Part shown: piece after piece, positions 1 through 7,614 of the stretch
How positions within the stretch are numbered: position 1 is the first letter of the stretch
How the letters are laid out: each line of letters opens with the position of its first letter
Assembly: GCA_902789265.1 (NCBI GenBank)
Contig: CADANR010000011.1
Coordinates: 1 to 36,772 of the forward strand
Reading direction: 5' to 3'
Length of the DNA: 36,772 nt
From: an uncultured Lachnospiraceae bacterium
GTDB lineage: Bacteria > Bacillota > Clostridia > Lachnospirales > Lachnospiraceae
Notes under the pieces: model-generated
Told to the model about the DNA's origin: nothing
Databases searched by the model: none
The model's input: only the letters and a program-made list of their open reading frames with translations
Translations under genes and position numbers: made by a program

Positions 1-1
1 T

Positions 2-622
2 GCAAATCTCGTGAAACTAAATGCGGAATTCGCAAATTCCATGCGTTTTGAAAATATAAAAGGATATTATGTTTCACAGCCGGATTCCCTTTGCTTTGTA
101 AAGGAAATGTTTGAGAAAAACCAATCTTCGGACAGGGAAATCCGTGGAGACCTTGCATTTTATATTGCAAACAATTCCGCATCCGGCTTATTTCAAGGGG
201 TTTTTTCATCCTTTACCGTAAGCACGGAACTGACTAAGGCTGAAATAAAAAATATGGAACCCGGTCAGTCGGAGCTTATGATTTACGGGCGGATTCCTTT
301 GATGCAGACTGCCAACTGTGTATTAAATACTACCGGGAATTGCAGGAAAACCGAAGGTTTTACTTATGTTTCCGACCGTTTGGGAGTGCGTTTCCCGATA
401 ATTACGCACTGCAGTGAAAAAGTATGCTATAATACCATATATAATTCCGTGCCGGTATCTCTTCATAAGCATTTAATGGATATTTTAAATATCGGATTAA
501 GCGGATTACAGATAAGATTTACGAACGAAACCAAAGACGACGTAAAAGTCGTTTATCATATATTCGAAATGGGGAAATCACCGAAAATGTGCCGTATGAA
601 TATACGAACGGTCATTTTATAA
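2..622 (+). CDS. Peptidase U32 family protein, C-terminal part (5' cut by window, 3' frameshift)
   Basis: This is the 3' part of a peptidase U32 (collagenase-like) gene. The frame is open from base 2, so the true start lies upstream and the GTG at 11 is internal. Family landmarks are FTVSTELTKAEI, YGRIPLMQTANCVLN (family pattern GR.PLM.s..C) and the Cys-containing HCSEKVCYNTIYNS. The frame as written ends MCRMNIRTVIL at 622, which is not family-like. The -1 frame from the G run at 571-574 reads GEITENVPYEYTNGHFIKGV and then L and a stop at 634-636; a YTxGHFxxGV ending is typical of these proteins. One missing G would explain this. The gene is therefore either frameshifted or carries a sequencing error. 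Substrate unknown; U32 members include proteases and RNA-hydroxylation factors. Confidence 0.8.
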   Translation, partial: ANLVKLNAEFANSMRFENIKGYYVSQPDSLCFVKEMFEKNQSSDREIRGDLAFYIANNSASGLFQGVFSSFTVSTELTKAEIKNMEPGQSELMIYGRIPLMQTANCVLNTTGNCRKTEGFTYVSDRLGVRFPIITHCSEKVCYNTIYNSVPVSLHKHLMDILNIGLSGLQIRFTNETKDDVKVVYHIFEMGKSPKMCRMNIRTVIL

Positions 623-635
623 AAGGAGTTTTATA

Positions 636-653
636 AGCATAGCAGACTATGCT
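636..653. repeat. Perfect 7-bp inverted repeat between two genes
   Basis: AGCATAG (636-642) and CTATGCT (647-653) flank a CAGA loop, directly after the family-like stop of the U32 gene and 20 bases before the next start. No T-run follows, so it is not a classical terminator; it may be an intercistronic mRNA hairpin. Confidence 0.4.
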
Positions 654-673
654 CATAGAGCGGGGAACTTTCA

Positions 674-2407
674 ATGGCGAGTTTTATTTCAGAGACTTCC
701 AATTATCTTTTTGTTGGAATTATTCTCTTTTATGTGATAACCAATATTATCGTGTTTTTCTTTAAAAATCCGGAAGAACACAAGCATTTCTATGCATTTC
801 AGTTTATTATCGCCGTTTTATTCCATGCAGTCGGTTACATTACGCTTTTTATGCGGTCGGAAGACTTAAAATACTTCTTTTTCTTTGCATTTCAGGAAAT
901 TATCATGATAGCAATTGTCATGATTTATCTGACGATTTATCCGTCCATCAGCAGATTATTATTGAATAACATGATTTTCCTTCTGGATGTCAGTTTCATT
1001 ATCCTGGGAAGGCTGGCTTTCGAAAATGCACTCCGTCAGTTCTCCATAACCATTGTATTGCTGGTGGTTTCCTTATTTGTACCTGTCATATATATCAAGA
1101 ATAAAGGCTGGAGAAATGCACCTTACCTTTACTGTGCAGTCGGAATTATCGCTCTTGCAGCAGTATGGATTACGGGCTCCGTAACGCACGGTTCAAAGCT
1201 CAATATCGATCTTTGGGGTTTCAATTTCCAGCCCTCTGAATTTGTAAAGATTTCCATCGTCTTTTTTATGGCGTCCCTTCTTTCCCAGAAGAAGAACAAA
1301 ATGAGATATATTCTGTGCATTCTGTTTATGATGGTACATGTAATGATTCTGGTTCTTTCAAGGGATCTGGGAAGTGCGGGAATCTATCTGATTACGATGA
1401 TTTTCATGATTTTTTTAGCCAGCCGTTCGCCCTTTGTTTTACCTGCCGGAGCGGCATTATCGGTCGGCGCGTTTACATTTGCATACAAGGAATTTTCCCA
1501 TGTCCGTGTCCGTGTACATACATGGCTGAATCCTTTTGAAGACGTGGAAAATACCGGATGGCAGTTATCACAGTCCCTTTTTGCAATCGGTACCGGCGGA
1601 TGGTTCGGAATGGGTCTTTTCCAGGGTTATCCGAAATCCATTCCCTATGTGGAAGAAGACTTTATCTTCTCTGCAATCGGAGAGGAGATGGGCGTATTAT
1701 TCTCCGTACTTTTGATTTTGCTCTATCTTTTTACGGCGCTTCATATTATCCGGTACAGTTTCCGTGTAAAATCGTCCTTTCATCAGCTCCTTTTATTCGG
1801 GTTCGCAGTTTGTTTTGCCGTACAGGTTTTTGTTACAATCGGTGGCGGTACCAGACTGATCCCCTTAACCGGTGTTACACTTCCCTTAATCAGTATGGGA
1901 GGTTCTTCGCTTTGCGCAACGGTACTTATGTTTTCTATTATTCAGGGAATCTATGTAAAGGAATTCGATTATAAGAATCTTTCCAAAGAGACCGTGGAAG
2001 AGGAAGAACTCGAGGACGATACGATTTATGATGATGACGAAGAGGACGAAGAGGAATATAATGAGAATACCGGAGCGGAATATGATGAAAGCTACGAAGA
2101 AGCATATGAAGAATATGAAATTCATGATGAGGAAGATATAATCCGCGCTGAAGCAGGAATTTCAGAAGCCTATTATAAGGAATCCGTCGAAGAGACAAAC
2201 GGTAATGATGAAGTCGAAGGTTTAACGCGCGAATTCAACCCCGGCGAGCTTGCAGAAATACATTCCGTTATTCATACCGGCAATTCGCCGGAAGCACAAA
2301 ACGTACATGATGTTCCGGCAGCATCGGAGGATACAGAGGATACGGAAGAAGATCCTGATGCCATGTCCATGGAAGAGATGATTAACGATTTTAATTTTGA
2401 AGATTAA
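674..2407 (+). CDS. SEDS family peptidoglycan glycosyltransferase (FtsW/RodA/SpoVE-like) with acidic C-terminal tail
   Basis: This polytopic membrane enzyme of the shape-elongation-division-sporulation family polymerises lipid II glycan strands. About the first 428 residues are membrane segments and loops. Conserved motifs are FNFQPSEFVKI (183-193), SRDLGSAG (229-236), TWLNPFED (283-290), GWQLSQSLFAIGTGGWFGMG (295-314), EEDFIFSAIGEE (327-338) and PLTGVTLPLISMGGSS (397-412). Residues 430-577 form an extra cytoplasmic tail very rich in Glu/Asp, ending SMEEMINDFNFED, well beyond the usual family length of about 400. The start at 674 has GGGGAA upstream. The class B PBP gene follows after 73 bases, the usual SEDS-bPBP pairing. 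I cannot tell the division, elongation and sporulation branches apart from sequence alone. Confidence 0.93.
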   Translation: MASFISETSNYLFVGIILFYVITNIIVFFFKNPEEHKHFYAFQFIIAVLFHAVGYITLFMRSEDLKYFFFFAFQEIIMIAIVMIYLTIYPSISRLLLNNMIFLLDVSFIILGRLAFENALRQFSITIVLLVVSLFVPVIYIKNKGWRNAPYLYCAVGIIALAAVWITGSVTHGSKLNIDLWGFNFQPSEFVKISIVFFMASLLSQKKNKMRYILCILFMMVHVMILVLSRDLGSAGIYLITMIFMIFLASRSPFVLPAGAALSVGAFTFAYKEFSHVRVRVHTWLNPFEDVENTGWQLSQSLFAIGTGGWFGMGLFQGYPKSIPYVEEDFIFSAIGEEMGVLFSVLLILLYLFTALHIIRYSFRVKSSFHQLLLFGFAVCFAVQVFVTIGGGTRLIPLTGVTLPLISMGGSSLCATVLMFSIIQGIYVKEFDYKNLSKETVEEEELEDDTIYDDDEEDEEEYNENTGAEYDESYEEAYEEYEIHDEEDIIRAEAGISEAYYKESVEETNGNDEVEGLTREFNPGELAEIHSVIHTGNSPEAQNVHDVPAASEDTEDTEEDPDAMSMEEMINDFNFED

Positions 2408-2480
2408 GTATAATGCAAAGGAATTCTTATACAAAGTTTTTATAAGGATTTTCAGGGTTTTACAAGGATACATTTGAAGA

Positions 2481-3950
2481 ATGAAAAAGAATAACAAGAA
2501 GAAAAACAATTCACCCAAAAAAGAATATATCCTTTCTGTATTAAAATCGCCGCAATTCTGGACCGGCGTGATTTTGACATGCATGTTTTCGGCTCTGATT
2601 TTTAATATTATTTTCTTTGTAAAAAGCCAGAGTTATGACATCATTTCCGACAGCCATAATCCGCGTCAGGCGCTGCTTGCCCATCAGAACATCCGAGGAA
2701 GCATCGAATCAAGCGACGAACAGATTCTTGCGGTTACAAATGTATCGGGTGATACGGAAACCAGAGTTTATCCCTACGGTGATTTATTTGCCCATGTGGT
2801 AGGATTTTCCACCATGGGAAAAACCGGTATTGAGAATACGATGAATATGAATCTGGTTACCTCGAATTCCTCGCTTTCCACGAAAGTGGATAATGATATC
2901 ACGAGATCCAAGGACAGGGGAGATACCGTTGTTACCACACTCGACATTCCCCTGCAGCAGTGCGCATATAAATCCATCGGTTTCTATAAAGGAGCCATCG
3001 TGGTAAGCGAGGTCAAAACCGGAAGAATTCTTGCCATGGTTTCCAAGCCCTGCTTTGACCCGAACGAAATCGAAGCTGAATGGGAGGATATCATTAATGA
3101 CGAAGATTCCTCGATTCTTTTAAACCGTGCAACCCAGGGTTTATATCCCCCGGGTTCCACTTTTAAAATCCTTGACCTTTTGGAATACGTGAAGGAGCAT
3201 CCTTCCGATTATGAAAGTTACGGATATCAGTGTAACGGCAGATTCAATTATGACGGCAGAAAAATCACCTGTTATCACGGTACGGTGCATGGTTACCAAA
3301 GTTTGCGGTCTTCCTTTGCCAATTCCTGCAACTGTTCTTTCGCCAATATATCCTTAATTGTGGATCGCGGCAGCTTCGGGGATACTTTAAAGGGACTTTT
3401 GTTCGATTCGGAGCTTCCGCTGGATATCGAATATAAAAAGAGCCATTCCCCGATTCAAGCAGATGCAGAGGACGGAGATGTTGTGCAGGGCAGTATCGGT
3501 CAGGGTAAAACCGTCATTACGCCGATGCATCTTAATATGATTACCGCATGCATTGCAAATAAAGGCGTCATGATGAAACCGATGCTTGTGGATAAAATGA
3601 AGAACGCCCAGGGAACAGAACTTAAAACGTACACACCGACCGTTTATAAAAAAATCGTCAGTGAGCAGGATGCCGCAGTGGTATGCGATTATATGCATTC
3701 CGTAGTTACCTCCGGTACCGGAAGTTTCTTGAAAAACGCGGATTATTCCTCTGCGGGTAAAACGGGATCCGCGGAAACGGATTCCTCATCCAACAATTCA
3801 CATGCCTGGTTTACCGGATTTGCACCTTATGAAGACCCGGAAATCGCAGTTACCATCATAATCGAAGGAGCAGGAACGGGTGGAACTTATGCAGTTCCGA
3901 TTGCAAAACGTCTGTTTGATTGTTATTTTGAAGAAAAAGCACAAGAATAG
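2481..3950 (+). CDS. Class B penicillin-binding protein (transpeptidase), SEDS partner
   Basis: This is a monofunctional DD-transpeptidase that cross-links peptidoglycan made by its SEDS partner upstream. A Lys-rich cytoplasmic N-terminus precedes one membrane anchor (about 27-48). A short dimerisation region begins IRGSIESSDEQILAV (71-85). The penicillin-binding domain carries all three active-site motifs: STFK (226-229, nucleophile S226, within YPPGSTFKI), SCN (282-284) and KTG (427-429, within AGKTGSAE). At 489 aa it is compact, like PbpA-type partners of FtsW/RodA, and has no PASTA domains. The ribosome site is weak (AAGGA about 13 bases upstream), which may mean coupling to the gene before. 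Known family; the exact paralogue is not assigned. Confidence 0.95.
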   Translation: MKKNNKKKNNSPKKEYILSVLKSPQFWTGVILTCMFSALIFNIIFFVKSQSYDIISDSHNPRQALLAHQNIRGSIESSDEQILAVTNVSGDTETRVYPYGDLFAHVVGFSTMGKTGIENTMNMNLVTSNSSLSTKVDNDITRSKDRGDTVVTTLDIPLQQCAYKSIGFYKGAIVVSEVKTGRILAMVSKPCFDPNEIEAEWEDIINDEDSSILLNRATQGLYPPGSTFKILDLLEYVKEHPSDYESYGYQCNGRFNYDGRKITCYHGTVHGYQSLRSSFANSCNCSFANISLIVDRGSFGDTLKGLLFDSELPLDIEYKKSHSPIQADAEDGDVVQGSIGQGKTVITPMHLNMITACIANKGVMMKPMLVDKMKNAQGTELKTYTPTVYKKIVSEQDAAVVCDYMHSVVTSGTGSFLKNADYSSAGKTGSAETDSSSNNSHAWFTGFAPYEDPEIAVTIIIEGAGTGGTYAVPIAKRLFDCYFEEKAQE

Positions 3951-3979
3951 TTGCACTTTTTACAGATTTTTTGTATATT
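3951..3979 (+). promoter_or_regulatory. Sigma-A type promoter for the CheX/CheY pair
   Basis: TTGCAC (3951-3956), a 17-base spacer and TATATT (3974-3979), immediately after the PBP stop codon. The -10 matches the consensus at 5 of 6 positions, the -35 at only 3. A strong GGAGG (4005-4009) precedes the next start. Confidence 0.6.
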
Positions 3980-4017
3980 ATTAATGGGGTAACTATAATT
4001 ATTTGGAGGTAATTTAA

Positions 4018-4914
4018 ATGATTCATATTTTATTTGGTAATTATTTAAAGCGGATTGGGAAATTAGATTCCGATCAGCTCGCCAAAGTATATGAAGAACA
4101 GAAGAAAGTTCGCGTAAAACTTGGTTTGATTGCAGTTTCCGAAAAGCTTATGACATTAGAGCAGGCGGATGAAGTAAATAAGCTTCAGTCCATGCTGGAT
4201 AAGAGATTCGGAGACATTGCCGTTGAGAAGGGGTACTTAACGAACGAACAGGTCGGAAGACTTCTTGGTATGCAGGGAAATTTATATCTGTCCTTTGTAC
4301 AGGAAATTACCAACGAGAATCTTATGACCATGGAAGAAGTCGAGGAATGTTACGAAAACTTCCAGAAAGAACTGAATTTTACACAAACTGAAATGGACCG
4401 TTTAAAGAGCGGCGAAGCAGATCTTTTGATTCCTTTATTCCTTCCGCTTGGACTTGCCGAATATCAGAAAGAGCATATTTTAGTATTTATCAAAACCCTG
4501 ATGCGTCTGATTGATAATGACTTATATATTGACAAAGCGGGAATTATCAGCGAGATTGATGCAGACGGATATGCACTGCAGCATATTACCGGTGATGCGG
4601 ATGCAACTCTTTGTTTTGTTGCTGAAGGAAACAATCTTTTGAAGGTTGCCAATAAATTTGCAGGAGAGGAATTCGAATCCGTAGATGCCGATGCACTTGA
4701 TGCATGTGCTGAATTTATTAACTGTGTAAACGGAATGTTTGCTTCCGATTGTTCTCCGAAATTTAATGTTGATATGCTTCCTCCGCAGTACAAGGAAGGA
4801 AGTGCAACTCTGACGGCTGACCGTCTCTGCCTGATTCCGGTATATATACATGGAGAAAAAATTAATTTGATTTCCGTTTTCAATGAGAAACTGATTGTTG
4901 AGGGGGAGAACTAA
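4018..4914 (+). CDS. CheX-like chemotaxis phosphatase with N-terminal MshEN-like repeats
   Basis: Two regions are visible. Residues 1-116 contain 24-residue motifs in phase at 5-28, 34-57 and 63-86 (spacing exactly 29) with a weaker fourth near 92-116. The third fits the c-di-GMP-binding MshEN pattern RLGxxLxxxG...L...L..Q best (R63, G65, G72, V79, L83, Q86); the others keep G, L and Q but lack Arg. Residues about 155-298 resemble CheX phosphatases, with the E232-F-I-N235 pair in AEFINCVNGMF matching the catalytic ExxN of that family. CheX dephosphorylates CheY-P, and a CheY gene follows one base after the stop, so enzyme and substrate are co-transcribed. Nucleotide binding by the repeats is inference. 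Confidence 0.7.
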   Translation: MIHILFGNYLKRIGKLDSDQLAKVYEEQKKVRVKLGLIAVSEKLMTLEQADEVNKLQSMLDKRFGDIAVEKGYLTNEQVGRLLGMQGNLYLSFVQEITNENLMTMEEVEECYENFQKELNFTQTEMDRLKSGEADLLIPLFLPLGLAEYQKEHILVFIKTLMRLIDNDLYIDKAGIISEIDADGYALQHITGDADATLCFVAEGNNLLKVANKFAGEEFESVDADALDACAEFINCVNGMFASDCSPKFNVDMLPPQYKEGSATLTADRLCLIPVYIHGEKINLISVFNEKLIVEGEN

Positions 4915-4915
4915 A

Positions 4916-5275
4916 ATGGCTAGAATTTTAATTGTAGATGATTCCAGGACATCCAGAAAAATCTTAAGAGGAATTTTGGAAGGCGCCGGACACGAAATCG
5001 TTGCAGAAGCTGTTGACGGGCTGGACGGTGTAAATAAATTCAAAGAATTCTCTCCGCAGGTTGTTACAATGGATATTACAATGCCGATTATGGATGGTTT
5101 GGAGGCTTTAAAGAATATCCGTGAAGATGACAAGGATGCAAAGGTAATTATGGTTACCGCCGCAGGTCAGCAGAATAAAATGATGGATGCAATTAAGCTC
5201 GGGGCTTCCGAATTTGTAACAAAACCTTTTGATGCAGATGCAATTTTGAAGATGGTTGACAAGTTAAGCAAATAA
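4916..5275 (+). CDS. cheY: CheY-like single-domain response regulator
   Basis: This 119-residue receiver domain has no output domain. The acidic pocket D8-D9 (LIVDDSRTSRK), phospho-acceptor D53 (TMDITMPIMDG), T81 (MVTAAG) and K103 (VTKPFD) are all present, so it should be phosphorylated. Start ATG at 4916 was chosen over an in-frame upstream TTG because AGGGGGAG (4901-4908) sits at the right distance. It lies one base after the CheX-like gene and ends in a strong terminator, so the two form a bicistronic module. The partner kinase and other che genes are not in the window. It may act at the flagellar motor as CheY does or in a separate pathway. Confidence 0.93.
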   Translation: MARILIVDDSRTSRKILRGILEGAGHEIVAEAVDGLDGVNKFKEFSPQVVTMDITMPIMDGLEALKNIREDDKDAKVIMVTAAGQQNKMMDAIKLGASEFVTKPFDADAILKMVDKLSK

Positions 5276-5286
5276 TATGAAATACC

Positions 5287-5316
5287 AAAAAGCCCATATC
5301 TTTATGGGCTTTTTTT
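5287..5316 (+). terminator. Rho-independent terminator after cheY
   Basis: AGCCCATA (5291-5298), loop TCTT, TATGGGCT (5303-5310), extended by A4/T4 and followed by a run of T. It ends the CheX/CheY unit. Confidence 0.92.
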
Positions 5317-5328
5317 ATGATTTTTATT

Positions 5329-5751
5329 ATGCGATTTTCTACAAATTTATTTCTTGACGAAAAAAGCAATAAACTGCTTCATAAAAGAAAATTACTTCCT
5401 TTCAGCAAACGAAGGATTTATCGTTTGCCGCTTTTTTGTATTTATTTTCCCGAGAACGGAAGCAGGATGGAATTTACCGAAATCAAGAATTTAAATTATC
5501 CGTATTTTCATTACCACAGACCGCTTGTAGCAGGCTTTGCTTCAAGTGAGTCAGGCGCAATAGCGATTCTTCGGACCATTATAGAAGATACCTATAAAAC
5601 CGACACGAATTTAAATTACAGGGATTATGTTTTAAGATCCGGAAACACGGTGGAAAAATTTTCCGAAGTAATTTCTTATACAATTGTCCCACCGATGAAG
5701 GATGACGAAGAAGAGGAAGATTTCTCTTCGGAAAGTGGGAAGATGCCATGA
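5329..5751 (+). CDS. Conserved hypothetical protein upstream of the DUF2953 gene
   Basis: A soluble protein of about 140 aa with no membrane segment. I do not recognise a named domain, but small proteins of this kind lie upstream of the DUF2953/GerW pair in Lachnospiraceae, as here. Visible features are a basic N-terminal third (HKRKLLPFSKRRIYRL), a central part PYFHYHRPLVAGFASSESGAI, a helix-like IIEDTYKTD and an acidic tail DDEEEEDF. ATG 5329 is preferred to ATG 5317, which lies in the T-run of the preceding terminator. Neither has a clear ribosome site, so the start is uncertain. Its end overlaps the next start (ATGA), implying translational coupling. Confidence 0.7.
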   Translation: MRFSTNLFLDEKSNKLLHKRKLLPFSKRRIYRLPLFCIYFPENGSRMEFTEIKNLNYPYFHYHRPLVAGFASSESGAIAILRTIIEDTYKTDTNLNYRDYVLRSGNTVEKFSEVISYTIVPPMKDDEEEEDFSSESGKMP

Positions 5752-6755
5752 TCTTTTTAAATATCTTAAAAATCATCGGCTTTATCCTGCTCGGTATACT
5801 GGGACTGATTCTTTTTATTATCCTTTTGGTTATGCTTTGGCCGTTTCAGTACAGAATCGAAGCTGATTATCATGCGAAATTCAAAGCAAAAGCAGTTGTG
5901 AACTTCTTATTTCATTTTGTCCGTGTAATCTTTACCTTTGAAGACGGAAATCCGCTGCTTGTTGCCAGGGTACTGTGGTTTCAGGTTTATAAAAATGATT
6001 TTTCCGAAGAGGAAATCGATGAGTCGGAATTTGCTCCGGAATATGATGTTTCTCCGGATTTGATACTTGATGAGAATACATCTTCAGAAGAAAAAACTGA
6101 GAATTCTGCCTACGAAGAAACAGAAGAAATTTCGGAAGAAGGCATTCCGGAAGAAGAAAGTAAGAAAAGCGAAAACACCGAACCGGAAGAAGAGTATTTG
6201 GGACCGAGCAAGGAAGAAATCGATAAATTTATGGCATCCGAACTTCCGCCCGAATCTCCGAAATCGATTATTGACGAATTCTTTGACCGAATCGAGAATT
6301 TGATTTCCAATTTTAAGGAAAAATGTTATAATCTTAAACGGAGCATAAAAGAATACCAAAAAAAAGCCCGGTATTATTACAAATTAATCAAGTATTATTA
6401 TAAAGTGCTTCATTATAAGAGCATGGAACCGGCTTTTAGGATGGTTAAGAAAACCATCATCGGCATATTAAAACATGTAAGACCGAGAAAGGTACGAATA
6501 ACACTGCATTACGGTGCCGATAATCCGGCCGATACCGCAAACGCAGTTGCGATTTACAGTATGATTTATCCGTATTTCCGGAAGCAGATTCATCTGGATG
6601 CTGATTTTAATCAGGCGATTATAGAAGGAAACGGATATATAAAAGGACATTTTCAGTTATGCGTTCTTGCGTTTTACGCAATCAGGGCATATCTCAATAA
6701 ACATGTTAGAAAAATGATTAAGTTATTTACACGGGAGGGTAAAAAACATGGCTGA
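5748..6755 (+). CDS. DUF2953 domain membrane-anchored protein
   Basis: This has one N-terminal membrane segment (about residues 5-30, IIGFILLGILGLILFIILLV), a middle region very rich in Glu, Ser and Pro (about 85-170), then a basic part and a conserved C-terminal region with ITLHYGADNPADTANAVAIY, the hallmark of DUF2953. DUF2953 proteins usually sit beside the sporulation gene gerW/ytfJ, as here: this gene overlaps gerW by 8 bases and the upstream gene by 4. Function is unknown; a role in sporulation is inferred only from the neighbour. The acidic middle looks disordered. Confidence 0.85.
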   Translation: MIFLNILKIIGFILLGILGLILFIILLVMLWPFQYRIEADYHAKFKAKAVVNFLFHFVRVIFTFEDGNPLLVARVLWFQVYKNDFSEEEIDESEFAPEYDVSPDLILDENTSSEEKTENSAYEETEEISEEGIPEEESKKSENTEPEEEYLGPSKEEIDKFMASELPPESPKSIIDEFFDRIENLISNFKEKCYNLKRSIKEYQKKARYYYKLIKYYYKVLHYKSMEPAFRMVKKTIIGILKHVRPRKVRITLHYGADNPADTANAVAIYSMIYPYFRKQIHLDADFNQAIIEGNGYIKGHFQLCVLAFYAIRAYLNKHVRKMIKLFTREGKKHG

Positions 6756-7143
6756 TACCAATTTTAACGCAGTGGTTGATTCGTTACTGAACGGAATGGA
6801 CGGATTCCTTTCTTCCAAGACCGTTGTTGGCGAAGCAACACATATCGACGATACGATTATTGTTCCGCTTGTAGACGTTTCCTTCGGAATCGGAGCAGGA
6901 AGTGCAAACGGTGAGAAGTCCGGCGGCGGATGCGGCGGTATGGGAGCCAAATTACAGCCTTCCGCAGTGCTTGTCATTCATCAGGGAAGAACGAAGCTGG
7001 TTAATATTAAGAACCAGGATACCATGACAAAGATTATCGATCTGATTCCCGATTTGGTTGATCGTTTCAAAGAAAAAGGAGATCCTTCCAAGATTGATGA
7101 TGATGCAGCAAAGAAGATTGCTTTTGATGAAGATGCAGAATAG
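6748..7143 (+). CDS. ytfJ: GerW family sporulation protein (YtfJ)
   Basis: A 131-residue member of the GerW/YtfJ family, linked in Bacillus to spore germination. Family features are the opening FNAVVDSLLNGMDGFLSSKTVVGEA, the DDTIIVPLVDVSFGIGAG segment, a Gly-rich stretch (SGGGCGGMGAKLQPSAVLVI) and a charged C-terminus. GGGAGGG precedes the start, which overlaps the DUF2953 gene by 8 bases. Its presence suggests a spore-forming ancestry, although GerW homologues also occur in Clostridia not seen to sporulate. Confidence 0.95.
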   Translation: MADTNFNAVVDSLLNGMDGFLSSKTVVGEATHIDDTIIVPLVDVSFGIGAGSANGEKSGGGCGGMGAKLQPSAVLVIHQGRTKLVNIKNQDTMTKIIDLIPDLVDRFKEKGDPSKIDDDAAKKIAFDEDAE

Positions 7144-7195
7144 CAGAAGCAATCCGAAGATTGATATTATTTGAAATCGAATGAATAACAGAAAT

Positions 7196-7223
7196 AAAAA
7201 AAGAACCGGAAGGTTCTTTTTTT
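7196..7223. terminator. Bidirectional terminator between ytfJ (+) and rpmB (-)
   Basis: AAGAACC (7201-7207), loop GGAA, GGTTCTT (7212-7218), with an A-run on the left and a T-run on the right, so it can work on both strands for the two convergent genes. A second perfect hairpin, GCTTCTTT/AAAGAAGC (7231-7248), lies in the 3' end of the rpmB transcript. Confidence 0.9.
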
Positions 7224-7269
7224 ATTTCAAGCTTCTTTAAAAAGAAGCGAACGAATTCGAAATAATAAA

Positions 7270-7455
7270 CTATGCTCTCTCAACTCTGTTAGACTTTAAG
7301 CATCTGGTGCAAACATGAAGAGTCTGGGTTCCGCCGTTTACTTTGCATCTAACCTTTCTGATATTTGAATTCCAAATATGATTGGAACGTCTATGGGAGT
7401 GACTTACATTATTACCGAAATGAACGCTCTTTTCGCAAATATCACATTTTGCCAT
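7270..7455 (-). CDS. rpmB: 50S ribosomal protein L28
   Basis: A 61-residue L28 of the zinc-binding type: one Cys pair near the start (KCDICEK, C4/C7) and one near the end (VCTRCLK), with the family segment GNNVSHSHRRSNHIW between. It is the only gene on the - strand and is monocistronic, as rpmB usually is in Firmicutes. On the - strand the start is preceded by AAGGAGGTG and a sigma-A promoter; the terminator is shared with ytfJ. C+ paralogues of ribosomal proteins can be replaced by zinc-free forms under zinc limitation; no second copy is in the window. Confidence 0.98.
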   Translation of the reverse strand: MAKCDICEKSVHFGNNVSHSHRRSNHIWNSNIRKVRCKVNGGTQTLHVCTRCLKSNRVERA

Positions 7456-7482
7456 TTCTTACACCTCCTTAGGACATACTTA

Positions 7483-7499
7483 TTGCGAAAAACTCGCAA
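7483..7499 (-). repeat. 5'-leader hairpin of the rpmB mRNA
   Basis: TTGCGA (7483-7488) and TCGCAA (7494-7499) form a 6-bp perfect stem. From the promoter position, transcription should start near 7500, so the hairpin would be at the extreme 5' end of the rpmB message, where it could protect the mRNA. Confidence 0.45.
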
Positions 7500-7506
7500 C
7501 GTTTGT

Positions 7507-7535
7507 ATTTTAACAGATTATAAAAAGGAATGCAA
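7507..7535 (-). promoter_or_regulatory. Promoter for rpmB
   Basis: Read on the - strand: TTGCAT (7535-7530), a 17-base spacer, TAAAAT (7512-7507). Spacing is ideal and it lies about 50 bases upstream of the rpmB start. Confidence 0.7.
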
Positions 7536-7551
7536 GTAAAAAATATAATGC

Positions 7552-7580
7552 TTCCATTTTTTATAAACTTAGGGTATAAT
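7552..7580 (+). promoter_or_regulatory. Probable promoter for the asp23-fakA unit
   Basis: A perfect TATAAT (7575-7580) with a weak -35 (TTCCAT, 7552-7557) at 17 bases. It is divergent from the rpmB promoter in the same 159-base gap. Confidence 0.55.
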
Positions 7581-7614
7581 GTATTAGAATTTTGTGTTAA
7601 AGGAGGCTTTGTTT

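Noticed and set aside
1938..2198. - strand open frames opposite the acidic SEDS tail
   Set aside because: GAA/GAT-rich codons read as TTC/ATC-type frames on the other strand; no coding signs.
7594..7614. GTG start for the Asp23-like gene
   Set aside because: It lies upstream of the AAAGGAGG site that serves ATG 7615.
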